Below, one piece after another: positions 21,511 through 30,500 of a DNA stretch of 64,000 bases (position 1 is its first letter; the number at the start of each line of letters is the position of its first letter). A program made the translations under genes and the position numbers. The notes under the pieces were generated by a model that ran no database searches, had not been told where the DNA came from, and worked only from the letters and a program-made list of their open reading frames with translations. The DNA is from JBMYRH01 sp049602155 (GTDB lineage: Bacteria > Myxococcota_A > UBA9042 > PHBI01 > JBMYRH01): positions 62,001 to 126,000 of the forward strand of contig JBMYRH010000015.1 in NCBI GenBank assembly GCA_049602155.1, written 5' to 3'.

Positions 21511-22133
21511 AGCTGATGCTCCTCGGTGCGCCGGGTGCTGGTAAAGGCACCCAGGCCAAACGTCTGGTGACCCGTAAGGGCCTCCCCCAGATCTCAACCG
21601 GAGATATGCTGCGCGCAGCGGTCCGGCAAGAGACGGCAATGGGGCTAGAGGCGAAGCGGTACATGGACGCTGGGGGGCTCGTCCCTGACGAGGTCGTGAT
21701 TGGCATCGTTCGCGATCGCCTTGCTGAGTCTGATTGCGGAAATGGTTTTATTCTCGACGGTTTCCCGCGGACAGTGGGTCAGGCAAGCGCGCTTGATGAG
21801 TTCGCGTCCTTGCAGGCCGTCGTGAATATCGTTGTCCCAGAAGAGCAGGTTGTGTCTCGTCTTTCTGGACGTCGTACATGTAAGGCTTGCGGGGCCATCT
21901 TCCATGTTGTAAACAGCCCGCCCTCCGTGAGTGGTACGTGTGACCAGTGTGGCGGTGAGCTTTACCAGCGGAGCGATGACAATGAGACGAGCATCAGAGC
22001 CCGTCTCGCAGAGTACAGAGAGAAGACTGCCCCGCTGGAGAGCTACTACAGCGAGCGGGGCGTTCTTCACGAGGTAGATGGGACCGGCGATCTTGACGAC
22101 GTCGAAGCCCGAGTTCTCCAAGCATTGAATTAG
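21507..22133 (+). CDS. adk: Adenylate kinase (zinc-type LID)
   Basis: Converts ATP and AMP to two ADP in the cytoplasm, 208 residues. P-loop LLGAPGAGKGTQAKRL at the N-terminus, FILDGFPRT for AMP binding, and a LID with C-x2-C...C-x2-C (CKACGAIFHV and TCDQCGGELY), meaning a structural zinc site. It is coupled to secY by a 4-bp overlap. The map and infA genes that often follow adk are absent; rpmJ comes next. Confidence 0.96.
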   Translation: MKLMLLGAPGAGKGTQAKRLVTRKGLPQISTGDMLRAAVRQETAMGLEAKRYMDAGGLVPDEVVIGIVRDRLAESDCGNGFILDGFPRTVGQASALDEFASLQAVVNIVVPEEQVVSRLSGRRTCKACGAIFHVVNSPPSVSGTCDQCGGELYQRSDDNETSIRARLAEYREKTAPLESYYSERGVLHEVDGTGDLDDVEARVLQALN

Positions 22134-22182
22134 TTACTGCTCGAGTGGGCATAAACTCACCGAGTTGATTGAGGTCATAACG

Positions 22183-22296
22183 ATGAAAGTCAGAGCGTCG
22201 GTCAAAAAGATCTGCGACAAGTGCAAGGTCATCAAGCGACGGGGCGCGATCCGCGTCATCTGTGAGAACCCGCGTCACAAGCAACGGCAAGGATAA
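22183..22296 (+). CDS. rpmJ: 50S ribosomal protein L36
   Basis: L36, 37 residues, a short gene read directly from the sequence. MKVRASVKKICDKCKVIKRR and VICENPRHKQRQG show the C-x2-C...C-x4-H zinc ribbon intact. A GAGG site precedes it and it ends 5 bp before rpsM. Confidence 0.96.
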   Translation: MKVRASVKKICDKCKVIKRRGAIRVICENPRHKQRQG

Positions 22297-22301
22297 GGGA
22301 T

Positions 22302-22667
22302 ATGGCACGTATTTCAGGTGTAGACCTTCCTCGCCGGAAGCAGACATGGGTGGCCCTCACGTACATCTTCGGGATCGGTCAAACGACCGCGAAGCAGATT
22401 TGTGCGCAAGCTCAAGTTGACGGCACTCAGAAGATTGAGCAATTGACGGACCAAGAGGTCGTTCGACTCCGCCAGATCATCACTGATGGTTACCGCGTAG
22501 AGGGCGACTTGCGACGCGACGTCTCATTGAACATCAAGCGCTTGATGGATCTCGGTTGCTACCGAGGCCTCCGCCATCGTCGTGGACTTCCGGTCCGCGG
22601 TCAGCGCACGCATACAAACGCACGGACTCGTAAGGGACCGCGTCGTCAGGCCATTAAGAAGAAGTAA
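22302..22667 (+). CDS. rpsM: 30S ribosomal protein S13
   Basis: S13 of the 30S head, contacting P-site tRNA and L5, 121 residues. MARISGVDLPRRKQTWVAL, GIGQTTAKQIC and the RGLPVRGQRTHTNARTRKG tail are canonical. It lies first of the alpha-operon group rpsM-rpsK-rpsD-rpoA-rplQ. Confidence 0.96.
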   Translation: MARISGVDLPRRKQTWVALTYIFGIGQTTAKQICAQAQVDGTQKIEQLTDQEVVRLRQIITDGYRVEGDLRRDVSLNIKRLMDLGCYRGLRHRRGLPVRGQRTHTNARTRKGPRRQAIKKK

Positions 22668-22706
22668 GACGCTTCGGCTGATGCCGAGGACCTAAGGTGG
22701 TGAAGC

Positions 22707-23099
22707 ATGGCTTCGAGACCCAGTAAATCTGGCCGTAAAAAGGTCAAAAAGAATATCCCGACCGGTGTGGCTCACATCCAGTCGACGTTTAACAACACGA
22801 TCGTGACCATCACGGACGTGTCGGGTAACGCGGTGTCATGGTCGAGCGCGGGCAACCGTGGGTTCAAGGGGTCACGTAAGTCGACTCCCTTCGCCGCCCA
22901 GCTCGCCGCCGAGCATGCGGCTCGAGAGGCCATGGCGCATGGAATGCGCACGGTGACCGTCCTTGTGAAGGGACCAGGAGCAGGCCGAGAGGCTGCGCTT
23001 CGTGCTCTGCAGACCGCAGGTCTGAAGGTCACGATCATCAAGGATATCACCCCGATCCCGCACAATGGTTGCCGGCCGCGCAAGCGCCGACGCGTCTAG
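22707..23099 (+). CDS. rpsK: 30S ribosomal protein S11
   Basis: S11 of the platform, 130 residues. GVAHIQSTFNNTIVTITD, GFKGSRKSTPFAAQLAAE and the IKDITPIPHNGCRPRKRRRV terminus are invariant blocks. Confidence 0.96.
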   Translation: MASRPSKSGRKKVKKNIPTGVAHIQSTFNNTIVTITDVSGNAVSWSSAGNRGFKGSRKSTPFAAQLAAEHAAREAMAHGMRTVTVLVKGPGAGREAALRALQTAGLKVTIIKDITPIPHNGCRPRKRRRV

Positions 23100-23108
23100 G
23101 AGAGAACG

Positions 23109-23735
23109 ATGGCTAGATATATCGGACCAGTATGTCGCCTTTGTCGCCGCGAAGGGATGAAGCTCTTCCTCAAGGGCGAGCGATGCTACACCGAGAAGTG
23201 CGCAATCGAGCGTCGAGCGTACGCACCGGGCCAGCATGGCCAGGGACATCGCAAGCGCAGCGACTACGGACTTCAGCTTCGCGAGAAGCAGAAGGTGCGT
23301 CGTATGTACGGTATCCTTGAGCGTCAGTTCCGCCGGTATTACACCGCTGCGGATCGCATGAAGGGTGTGACCGGCGCGAACCTCCTTCACCTCCTTGAGC
23401 TCCGACTGGACAACGTGTGCTTCCGCGTGGGCTTCGCAGCCAACCGCTCAGAGGCCCGTCAGTTGGTGCGTCATAACCTCGTGACGATCAATGGCCGCAA
23501 AGCGAACATTCCGTCGATGCGACTTCGCGTCGGGGACGTGATCGAGGTCAAAGCACGTGCTCGGAAGCACCTCCGTACGATCGACGCTGTTCAGAACGTC
23601 GATCGCCGGGGGGTGCCGCAATGGCTGACCTTGGACGCCAAGAACTTCCGCGGCACCGTCAGCGCGCTCCCTGAGCGTGAGGACATCACGATGCCCATCG
23701 AGGAGACCCTCATCGTCGAGCTTTACTCCAAGTAA
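23109..23735 (+). CDS. rpsD: 30S ribosomal protein S4 (zinc form)
   Basis: S4, a primary 16S binder and in enterobacteria the alpha-operon repressor, 208 residues. Four N-terminal cysteines (CRLC and, after KGER, CYTEKC) form the zinc site of the C+ type. The S4 RNA-binding domain reads RLDNVCFRVGFAANRSEARQ, then HNLVTINGRK. It starts 9 bp after rpsK. Confidence 0.96.
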   Translation: MARYIGPVCRLCRREGMKLFLKGERCYTEKCAIERRAYAPGQHGQGHRKRSDYGLQLREKQKVRRMYGILERQFRRYYTAADRMKGVTGANLLHLLELRLDNVCFRVGFAANRSEARQLVRHNLVTINGRKANIPSMRLRVGDVIEVKARARKHLRTIDAVQNVDRRGVPQWLTLDAKNFRGTVSALPEREDITMPIEETLIVELYSK

Positions 23736-23824
23736 CGCCGCATTGAGCTCCTTTTGAGTGGCGCTGTGCTAATCAGGCACACCGCCGAGACCCCATGCTA
23801 CCCACTGACCGACGAGGTTCGGAC

Positions 23825-24823
23825 ATGTACCGCAACTGGCGAGAGCTTATCCGCCCGAAGACGATCGAGATCGATCACAGCTCGCTCAACGAGCGCTATG
23901 GCCGCTTCAGCGCCGAGCCGCTTGAGCGTGGCTTCGGTATCACGCTGGGTAATTCCCTCCGCCGCATCCTCTTGAGCTCTATCCGTGGCAGCGCCGTGGT
24001 TGGGGTCAAGATCGAGGGTGCGCTACACGAGTTCACTCACATCGACGGTGTGGTTGAGGACGTGGCGGACATCGCGTTGAACCTCAAAGAGGTCCAGGTC
24101 AAGAAGACCACTGAGGAGCCCATCACGATCCAGTTCTCCTCGGATAAGGTTGGACTGGTTAAGGCGGGTGACTTGGCGACGAACCCGAATGTGGAGATCC
24201 TCAACGTGGATCACCCCATCGCGACGATCTCCGAGGGCGGCAAGCTGGAGATGACGATCGTCGTCGCTGACGGCAAGGGATACATCCCAGCTGAGCAGAA
24301 CAAGGGTGAGGATTGGCCGGTAGGAATGATCGCGCTCGATGCGATCTTCTCCCCTATCCACAAGGTCAACTACCGCGTCACCAACGCACGTGTGGGTCAG
24401 CGCACAGACTACGACAAGCTTACGCTTGAGGTCTGGACGAACGGCTCGGTGCTCCCGGAAGATTCCGTGGCGCTGGCGTCGAAGATCATCAAGGACCAGG
24501 TCCAGATCTTCATTAACTTCGATGAGGACATCGAGCCGGAGGAGGAGGAGGTCGAGGTCGAAGCACCTCTCAACCCACACCTCTATCGCACGGTCGATGA
24601 GCTCGAGTTGAGTGTGCGCTCAGCTAACTGTCTACAGAACGCGAACATCCGTTACATCGGCGAGCTCGCGCAGAAGACAGAGGCCGAGATGCTGAAGACC
24701 AAGAACTTTGGACGGAAGTCTCTCAAGGAGATCAAAGAGATCCTCACAGAGATGGACTTGGCCCTGGGCATGAAGATCGAGAACTTCGATCCCGAGAAGG
24801 CTCCGCCCAAGAGTGACTACTAG
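23825..24823 (+). CDS. rpoA: RNA polymerase alpha subunit
   Basis: Alpha subunit, which dimerises to start RNA polymerase assembly, 332 residues. The start at 23825 (MYRNWRELIRPK) follows GAGG; the longer frame adds only ten unsupported residues. ERGFGITLGNSLRRILLSSI is the NTD signature and LSVRSANCLQNANIRYIGEL with FGRKSLKEIKE is the promoter-binding CTD. The interdomain linker is unusually acidic (a run of Glu near residue 240). Confidence 0.96.
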   Translation: MYRNWRELIRPKTIEIDHSSLNERYGRFSAEPLERGFGITLGNSLRRILLSSIRGSAVVGVKIEGALHEFTHIDGVVEDVADIALNLKEVQVKKTTEEPITIQFSSDKVGLVKAGDLATNPNVEILNVDHPIATISEGGKLEMTIVVADGKGYIPAEQNKGEDWPVGMIALDAIFSPIHKVNYRVTNARVGQRTDYDKLTLEVWTNGSVLPEDSVALASKIIKDQVQIFINFDEDIEPEEEEVEVEAPLNPHLYRTVDELELSVRSANCLQNANIRYIGELAQKTEAEMLKTKNFGRKSLKEIKEILTEMDLALGMKIENFDPEKAPPKSDY

Positions 24824-24861
24824 TCGAGAGACTGCCGGCCAGAACGCCGGGAGGGTGATCC

Positions 24862-25434
24862 ATGCGACATCAAAAATCAGGACGTAAGCTCGGCCGTAAT
24901 TCGGCCCACCGAAAGGCCATGTTTCGTAACATGGTCACGTCGCTCTTCGAGCACGGCTCCATTCGCACCACGGACGCGCGCGCCAAAGAGCTGCGTAAGA
25001 TCGCGGATCGTATGGTGACCTTGGGTAAGCGCGACACGGTTCATGCACGACGCCACGCTGCGAAGACGATTCAAGACAAGAACGTCTTGCACAAGCTCTT
25101 CGGAGAGATCGCAGGTGGATTCGCTGAGCGTCAGGGTGGCTACACTCGGATCATCAAGTTGGGTAACCGACGAGGTGACAACGCGCCTATGTCGGTCATC
25201 GAGTTGATGCCTTTCGGGGCACCAGAGGCAAAGCAGCGCAAGCGGCCTGTAGCCCCTAAGGTGACGAAGCGCGCTGATGTGCCAGAGACGAAGGAGCGCT
25301 TTGACGTGGCTCCCGAGGCGGAGGAGGCTCCAGTCGAGGCGGCCGAGGAGGCCCCAGTCGAGGCGGCGGAAGAGGCCCCAGTCGAGGCGGCTGAGGCGAC
25401 CGTGACAGAAGAAGAGGATGACAAGGCGTCTTAG
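24862..25434 (+). CDS. rplQ: 50S ribosomal protein L17 with acidic repeat tail
   Basis: L17, 190 residues against about 115-130 in most bacteria. The core is normal (RKLGRNSAHRKAMFRNMVTS, then GGYTRIIKLGNRRGDNAPM). The extra C-terminal part is Glu/Ala/Val/Pro-rich and holds three 8-residue copies of EEAPVEAA at about residues 154-177, followed by an acidic end. The tail is probably disordered and surface-exposed. It is the last gene of the superoperon. Confidence 0.95.
   Translation: MRHQKSGRKLGRNSAHRKAMFRNMVTSLFEHGSIRTTDARAKELRKIADRMVTLGKRDTVHARRHAAKTIQDKNVLHKLFGEIAGGFAERQGGYTRIIKLGNRRGDNAPMSVIELMPFGAPEAKQRKRPVAPKVTKRADVPETKERFDVAPEAEEAPVEAAEEAPVEAAEEAPVEAAEATVTEEEDDKAS
25321..25392 (+). 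repeat. Three tandem 24-bp repeats in rplQ
   Basis: Three in-frame 24-bp units (25321-25344, 25345-25368, 25369-25392) differ at only a few, mostly third-codon, positions and encode EEAPVEAA each time. The pattern indicates recent tandem duplication under coding constraint. Confidence 0.85.
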
Positions 25435-25448
25435 GACGTCCAATCAGG

Positions 25449-25477
25449 TTGACAGTGCTGTGCCGGGACCATAATCT
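25449..25477 (+). promoter_or_regulatory. Promoter of the tRNA-Gln/tRNA-Glu unit
   Basis: Perfect TTGACA (25449-25454), a 17-bp spacer and TAATCT (25472-25477) lie between rplQ and the tRNA genes. The predicted start falls about 18 bp before mature tRNA-Gln; the 5' leader includes a small ACCTG/CAGGT hairpin. Confidence 0.75.
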
Positions 25478-25501
25478 CCGGCACCTGAAATCAGGTCCTG
25501 A

Positions 25502-25572
25502 TCGGGGATCGTCTAATGGCAGGACAGCGGGCTCTGATCCCGTCAATCTAGGTTCGAATCCTAGTCCCCGAA
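25502..25572 (+). tRNA. tRNA-Gln (anticodon CTG)
   Basis: A full cloverleaf can be drawn: acceptor TCGGGGA with TCCCCGA, anticodon stem GCGGG/CCCGT around the loop CTCTGAT, and T arm CTAGG-TTCGAAT-CCTAG. The anticodon CTG reads CAG. No CCA is encoded; the next bases are GCTC, so the tail must be added after transcription. Confidence 0.95.
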
Positions 25573-25586
25573 GCTCGATCAAATGT

Positions 25587-25661
25587 GGGGCGTTAGTCTA
25601 GTGGTTAGGACACTGGCCTCTCACGCCGGTATCACGGGTTCGAGTCCCGTACGCCCTACCA
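25587..25661 (+). tRNA. tRNA-Glu (anticodon CTC)
   Basis: Cloverleaf with acceptor GGGGCGT/ACGCCCT (closing G-T pair), anticodon stem CTGGC/GCCGG around CTCTCAC, and T arm ACGGG-TTCGAGT-CCCGT. The anticodon CTC reads GAG. Unlike its neighbour, CCA is encoded, and its last A is also the first base of the terminator stem. Confidence 0.94.
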
Positions 25662-25694
25662 GAGGCGGGTAGCATTAGCTGCCCGCCTCTTTTC
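25661..25694 (+). terminator. Intrinsic terminator after tRNA-Glu
   Basis: A 13-bp stem (AGAGGCGGG-T-AGC with GCT-G-CCCGCCTCT, one wobble pair) closed by ATTA is followed by TTTTC. It ends the tRNA transcript. Confidence 0.85.
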
Positions 25695-25788
25695 AATTCT
25701 GCGACGCTGGCGTGGTCTTGAGAGGTGCATCTACGGTCCCCTGCATGATGGGATATACCCTGAAGGTGAGTGATCTCTCGTCGTCGTC

Positions 25789-25818
25789 GTGACAGACGCT
25801 TTTGATCTGGTCTATAAG
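25789..25818 (+). promoter_or_regulatory. Putative promoter of the cyclic-nucleotide-binding protein gene
   Basis: GTGACA (25789-25794), an 18-bp spacer and TATAAG (25813-25818) lie about 70 bp before the ATG at 25889. This is the only plausible sigma-70 match in the 195-bp gap after the tRNA terminator. Confidence 0.45.
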
Positions 25819-25888
25819 AGCGAGTAGGTCGTGAGGGATTGCGATCGTATGCGCGGCTTGCGTATGACGTTTGACAGGGGAGGAAACC

Positions 25889-26761
25889 ATGTCTGGTACG
25901 ACAGTAACCCCGTATTTGTTGGGATTGCATCTCTTCGAGGGAGTCGATCCTGAGTCGATGTCCGCCTTAGGGACCCGTTTCCAGCGCGTGCGACTTGAAG
26001 AGCAGACGTGCCTGTTTGAGCGAGGCCAGGCGGCCAACGAGCTCTATGTCCTCGTCGATGGGCAGATTGACCTCCTGGAGGGAGAGAAGGTTCGAGCGAG
26101 TATCCGCCCCGTGTCGCCTCTCGGAGAGATGGGGGCATTGACGGCTGGATTGAAGCGCAACACGACGGCGCGAGCAGTCTCAGCATGTGAACTTTGGAAG
26201 ATCAGCCGAAGTGACCTGTTATCGTATATTGATGTGGAGCCAGAAGCGGGAGCACGGATGCTCCACAACCTCCTCGGTATTATCAGCGACAAGGTGACGC
26301 GTGACGGGATGCGGATGGAGCAAATGCGTCACAACCTGATCCGTACTCAGAAGGCGATGAAGATGCTGCGGGACGAGGTCCTCAGTCAGCCTGAGACCCA
26401 GCTTAGCGATGCGTTTCACGACACGTTGGAGGCGTTGATCTCCCACAACCGGCGCGTGAATTATGCGCTGGCGCCCCCTGCGGCGATGCCGGTCGTCGTC
26501 AGGAGCGAAGGGAGAGAGGAGAAGCGTATCCTCAGGATCAGCCGCACTCGGCTGGTAGTTGAGACTGAGCAGTCAGCGGAGGTCGGCCTGCCATGGAGTG
26601 GTGTGCTGTCGGCCTCTAACCTTGAGATTCCAGTGAGCGGTTCCGTGGCTCACACGGGAGAGGGGACCATGGAGGTTGAGCTCGACTTGCTGATGGCCGA
26701 GTACGCAGATGCGTTTGAGGACTATCTGACGCAAGCGCAGTTGCTCGATCTTGTCGTCTAG
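25889..26761 (+). CDS. Cyclic-nucleotide-binding-domain protein
   Basis: 290 residues. The N-terminal ~130 residues match a cyclic-nucleotide-binding (Crp-type sensor) beta-roll: LFEGVDPESMSALGTRFQ, then VLVDGQIDLLEGEK, SPLGEMGALTAGLKRNTTAR (the phosphate-binding-cassette position) and ISRSDLLSYIDVEPEAGARM. No helix-turn-helix follows; instead there is a helical stretch and a C-terminal beta-rich part of unknown type (a degenerate PilZ-like fold is possible but its RxxxR and DxSxxG motifs are not clear). It may bind cAMP or another nucleotide and act through protein contacts. The ATG at 25889 has a strong GGGGAGG site; an upstream in-frame TTG is not used. FHA and kinase genes follow. Confidence 0.8.
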   Translation: MSGTTVTPYLLGLHLFEGVDPESMSALGTRFQRVRLEEQTCLFERGQAANELYVLVDGQIDLLEGEKVRASIRPVSPLGEMGALTAGLKRNTTARAVSACELWKISRSDLLSYIDVEPEAGARMLHNLLGIISDKVTRDGMRMEQMRHNLIRTQKAMKMLRDEVLSQPETQLSDAFHDTLEALISHNRRVNYALAPPAAMPVVVRSEGREEKRILRISRTRLVVETEQSAEVGLPWSGVLSASNLEIPVSGSVAHTGEGTMEVELDLLMAEYADAFEDYLTQAQLLDLVV

Positions 26762-26846
26762 CGCAGTTTAGGGAACCTCAGATGCGCGCCGGTTTTCTGT
26801 GCATCAGAGGGCGCCCAACAGTAGACTGCGCCAATCACATGGATAG

Positions 26847-27500
26847 ATGAACTCTGGGAGTTCTGTGCTCAAACTCGATGAATTTAGGAACGAAGCCCGT
26901 ACGATCACGGAAGGGCAGTTCATCGCTCGTCACAATCACCCAGTCTTGGTGGTTCAAGGTCTCGTCCAAGGTGAACTCCTGAAGCAACCCCTTGTCGCGA
27001 TGGATATGGAGCGTCAAGAGACTGTGAGGGTTAAGCCAGGTCGCAGCACCATCTCGGCACCCCGGGTCTCGGCGAAGCACCCAGGCACGATGCTGTTGCT
27101 TGATCCCGTTCATGGTGAGGTGTTCGGTCCTGATACCGATGCGACCTTTGAGGCGCCTTCTCCCCTGTCCAAGCCTGTCTTCGTGTGGATCCGACATAAA
27201 AAGGGCCGGCCCGCCTCGGGACCCATCAGCATCGGGCGTGTGGCGCAGTGTGACGTCGTAGTCGCGGACTTTACCGTGTCCCGAACCCACGCTGCCGTGG
27301 TTCGTGTGCCAGGGGAGTCTGCTTGGGATTTGGTGGACTTGGACTCTCGTAATGGCACCAAGTTGGAAGACGCGTGGCTTCAAGCAGAGACCCCGCGGCG
27401 GCTCGTGAATGGGGCGACTGTAGGCTTAGGTCGAGTCAGCTTCGCATTCTATACGCCCGCTGGGTTCTACAGTCGGCTGCGCACCGCTTCGGGAGATTAG
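26847..27500 (+). CDS. FHA domain protein
   Basis: 217 residues. The C-terminal half is a forkhead-associated phosphothreonine-binding domain: ISIGRVAQCDVVVADFTVSR, HAAVVRV, then VDLDSRNGTKL. The key residues GR, SRTH and NG are all present, so it should bind pThr. The N-terminal ~100 residues are unrecognised and no signal peptide is seen. A GTG at 26865 with GGGAG four bases upstream is a possible alternative start, giving 211 residues. It is convergent with the giant Ser/Thr kinase next door, a plausible source of its phospho-ligand (inference). A weak GC-rich hairpin separates the two stops. Confidence 0.85.
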   Translation: MNSGSSVLKLDEFRNEARTITEGQFIARHNHPVLVVQGLVQGELLKQPLVAMDMERQETVRVKPGRSTISAPRVSAKHPGTMLLLDPVHGEVFGPDTDATFEAPSPLSKPVFVWIRHKKGRPASGPISIGRVAQCDVVVADFTVSRTHAAVVRVPGESAWDLVDLDSRNGTKLEDAWLQAETPRRLVNGATVGLGRVSFAFYTPAGFYSRLRTASGD

Positions 27501-27520
27501 CGGTCGGTCCCCGCCGAAGA

Positions 27521-30500
27521 TCAGCGGACCTTCAGCTTCTTCTCGACGATGATTTTATAGGCCGCGAGCTTGTTGTAGAGCGTGCGTCGATCGATACCGA
27601 GCTGCTCTGCGGCCCGCTTCTTGTTGCCGTTTGTGTCTTGAAGGGCCTGCATAATGGCCTCGCGTTCGATGTCTGCCAGGCTTCTGCCTGAGAGGCTCGC
27701 TCCCGTGAGACGGCTCGTGTTGACCCCCGTGATATCGGGGAACGAGCTGAAGTCGTCGGGCTGTAGGACGGAGTGATCGGCGAAGAGGCTCGCATTCTTC
27801 AGCACCATCTCGAGCTGTCGGACGTTGCCCGGCCACGCGTAGCGACAGAGGAGGCTTAGGGTGCGGCTACTGACAGCGTCCACAGATCCCACACCAGCGT
27901 CACGGTTGGCCGCAAGGAAGTGTTGGACGAGGGCCGGGATATCGTCACGACGTTCTCGGAGTGGCGGGAGACGCACGGGGATCACGGCGAGGCGATAGAA
28001 CAGATCCTCGCGGAAGCGACCTGCTGCGACCTCTTCTGTCATCTGACGGTTGGTCGCTGCGACGATACGCACATCGACGCGGCGCTCCTTGGTGTCACCG
28101 ACCTTTTGAATATCACCGCTTTGAAGTACCCGCAGGAGCTTTACCTGCATCTCCAGCGGGAGTTCACCGAGCTCGTCTAGGAGCAATGTTCCCCCGTGCG
28201 CAGCTTCAAAGAGGCCGATCTTGTCTACGGTCGCTCCGGTGAAGGCGCCCTTCACGTGGCCAAAGAGTTCGCTCTCCAGGAGGTTGGCCGGGATGGCACC
28301 GCAGTTGATGGCGATGAAGGGTTTGTGCCGTCGAGGTCCATTGAAGTGGATCGCCCGCGCTACGAGCTCTTTACCCGTCCCAGATTCACCCTCGATTAGG
28401 ACGGGGATCGTGTTGTCGAGCAGTCGATCCATGATCTGGAAGACCCGTCGAATCGCATCGGAGGTGCCGATGATCCGATCGTACTGGTGGTTCGCCTCGA
28501 GCTGTTGCCTTTGCTGCACGACCACTCTGTGTGTGGCTTCGAGCTGTTGCGTGCGCTCGTCCAGCTGTTCCCGCAGCTTCTCATTAAGCGCTTCGACCTC
28601 TCGCCGAGCCTTCTGGAGCTCCTCTTGAGTGCCCTCCATCCGCTCGAGCAGGCGAGCGGTGTCGAGGGCGACGGCCGCTTGGCCGGCGAATGCCTGCATC
28701 TGAATCGAGTCGTCGTCGTTAAATGCCGAGGTCTGGAAGCGATTGTCCATGTAGATGGCACCGATCACGCGTCCACGAACCGTCATGGGGAGGCACAATA
28801 CGGAGCGCAGCTTGAGATCATGGACCGAGAGTTGTTCGCGGTAGCGTTCATCTTCCATCGCGTCGATGGTTAAGAGCGGTTCACCGCTCTCGATGACGCG
28901 ACGGGCGATGCTTCGGCTGATCTTGAAGCGCGTGTTACGGATGTTCTCTTGATCAATGTTTCGCGCGACACGAATGGGCATATCGGCACTGTCGTTGTCC
29001 TCGGCCAAGAGGAGGAAGCCGCGCTCGGCGCCACAGAGCAAGATGGCAGAGTCCATGATGTACTCAAGGAGGCGCTTTGGGTCGTGCTCAGCGGCCATGC
29101 GGCGGCTGACCTCGAGGAGCCTTGTCCAGCGCTCACGGCTCTGTGATGAGTCCACAGGGAGTCGCAGTGGTGTGACGGTCATACTCTCTGCCTCTAGCCA
29201 TGCGCGATGACGTTCGCGCTGTGATTGAAAAGCCTCTCGGTATACGGCTGGTACGCCGTCGAAGACGGCCTGGAGGAGGCGCTTTACGTCACCTGCCTCA
29301 GCCACCATGCCGGCTTCGTCGCCGCGGCGTTTCGCTGCCAAAAAAGCCGCACGATGGATCGCCCACTGGTGATCAGGGTTGGAGACCGCGTCGACCGCTT
29401 CCCGTGCCGCAGCCGCATGGTGTTGTGAGTCTTCTTCGCTCTCATCGTTCATTGCATAGGCCTCCGCCAAGCGTGCGTGCGCTTGAGCGGTGAGGGCCTT
29501 TCGCTCTGCGCGCTCTGCGATCTCGAGCGCCTGCTTTCCGACCTTCACAGCCTCTGTGGTCTGGCCCTGCTCAATCCGCAGGCTCGTGAGAGCGAGCAGG
29601 CATTCACCTTGCTCATTGGCGCTTTGATTGAGCTCGGCCACCTTCAAAGCATGCAGCAGCCGCGTCTCTGCCTCTTCCCAGTCTGCGAAGTCGAGCGCAA
29701 CCTCTCCAAGGATGAGCAGAAGGGAGCCCTCCATGAGCTGATCCTCTGCAGCGCGGGCTTGGGCCAGGCCTGCGGTGAGCACGCGCTCTGCGTCCTCGCG
29801 TTGGCCGAGGTAATGCCAGAGGTTGCCGAGGTTGCCTGCGAGCTGTATCTCTCGTCCGACTTGGGCGAGCCCTTTCGCCATAGCTGCCGCTTCTTCGTAG
29901 GTCGCCAGCGCTTCGGCGAACGCTCCGCGCTGGTGTTGCACCACAGCGAGGTTCTGTAGTGAGGTTAAGACGCGGGAAGGGTCGTTTGATTTCTCCCCCA
30001 TAAGGAGAGCTTCTCTGTAATGCGTCTCGGCGCTGTCGAGGTCTTCTCGGCGGTGTGCGACCAAGCCAAGTGCGGTCAGGACTGCGGCGCCTTCGGTCAG
30101 GTTCTCGACGGATTGTGTAAACTCCCAAGCATCTTCAAGGTGGCTTTGGGCGTCGGTGAGTTCGCCGCGGTACCAGGCGATGAGCCCTGCGGTGCGTTTG
30201 AGTTGTGCCCAGGTCAGTCCGCGCTCCACGTCGGTGAGTTGGAGCCCCGTCATGCACCACTTTGCGGCGTCCTCGAGCCGACCTGTGGACATGGCGCTGT
30301 TGGCTAGGCCGCCGAGCGTTGAGGCTTTCAGGGCATCATCAGCGTCCGTGAGCGCGCGCTCAAAGGCTTCGATCGCTTGTGCATGGCGAGAGTGGTGGGC
30401 CTCCAGCGTGGCCAGGGAGTGAAGGGCGAAAGCTGCCTGTGCGCCACCAGCGTGGCTGGCTTCAAGGTAATGATGGCGCGCCAGGTCTGCGTCCCCTTTT

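Noticed and set aside
25693..26037. 114-codon minus-strand frame between the tRNA terminator and the cyclic-nucleotide gene
   Set aside because: It runs through the start of a better-supported + strand gene and shows no domain or ribosome site.
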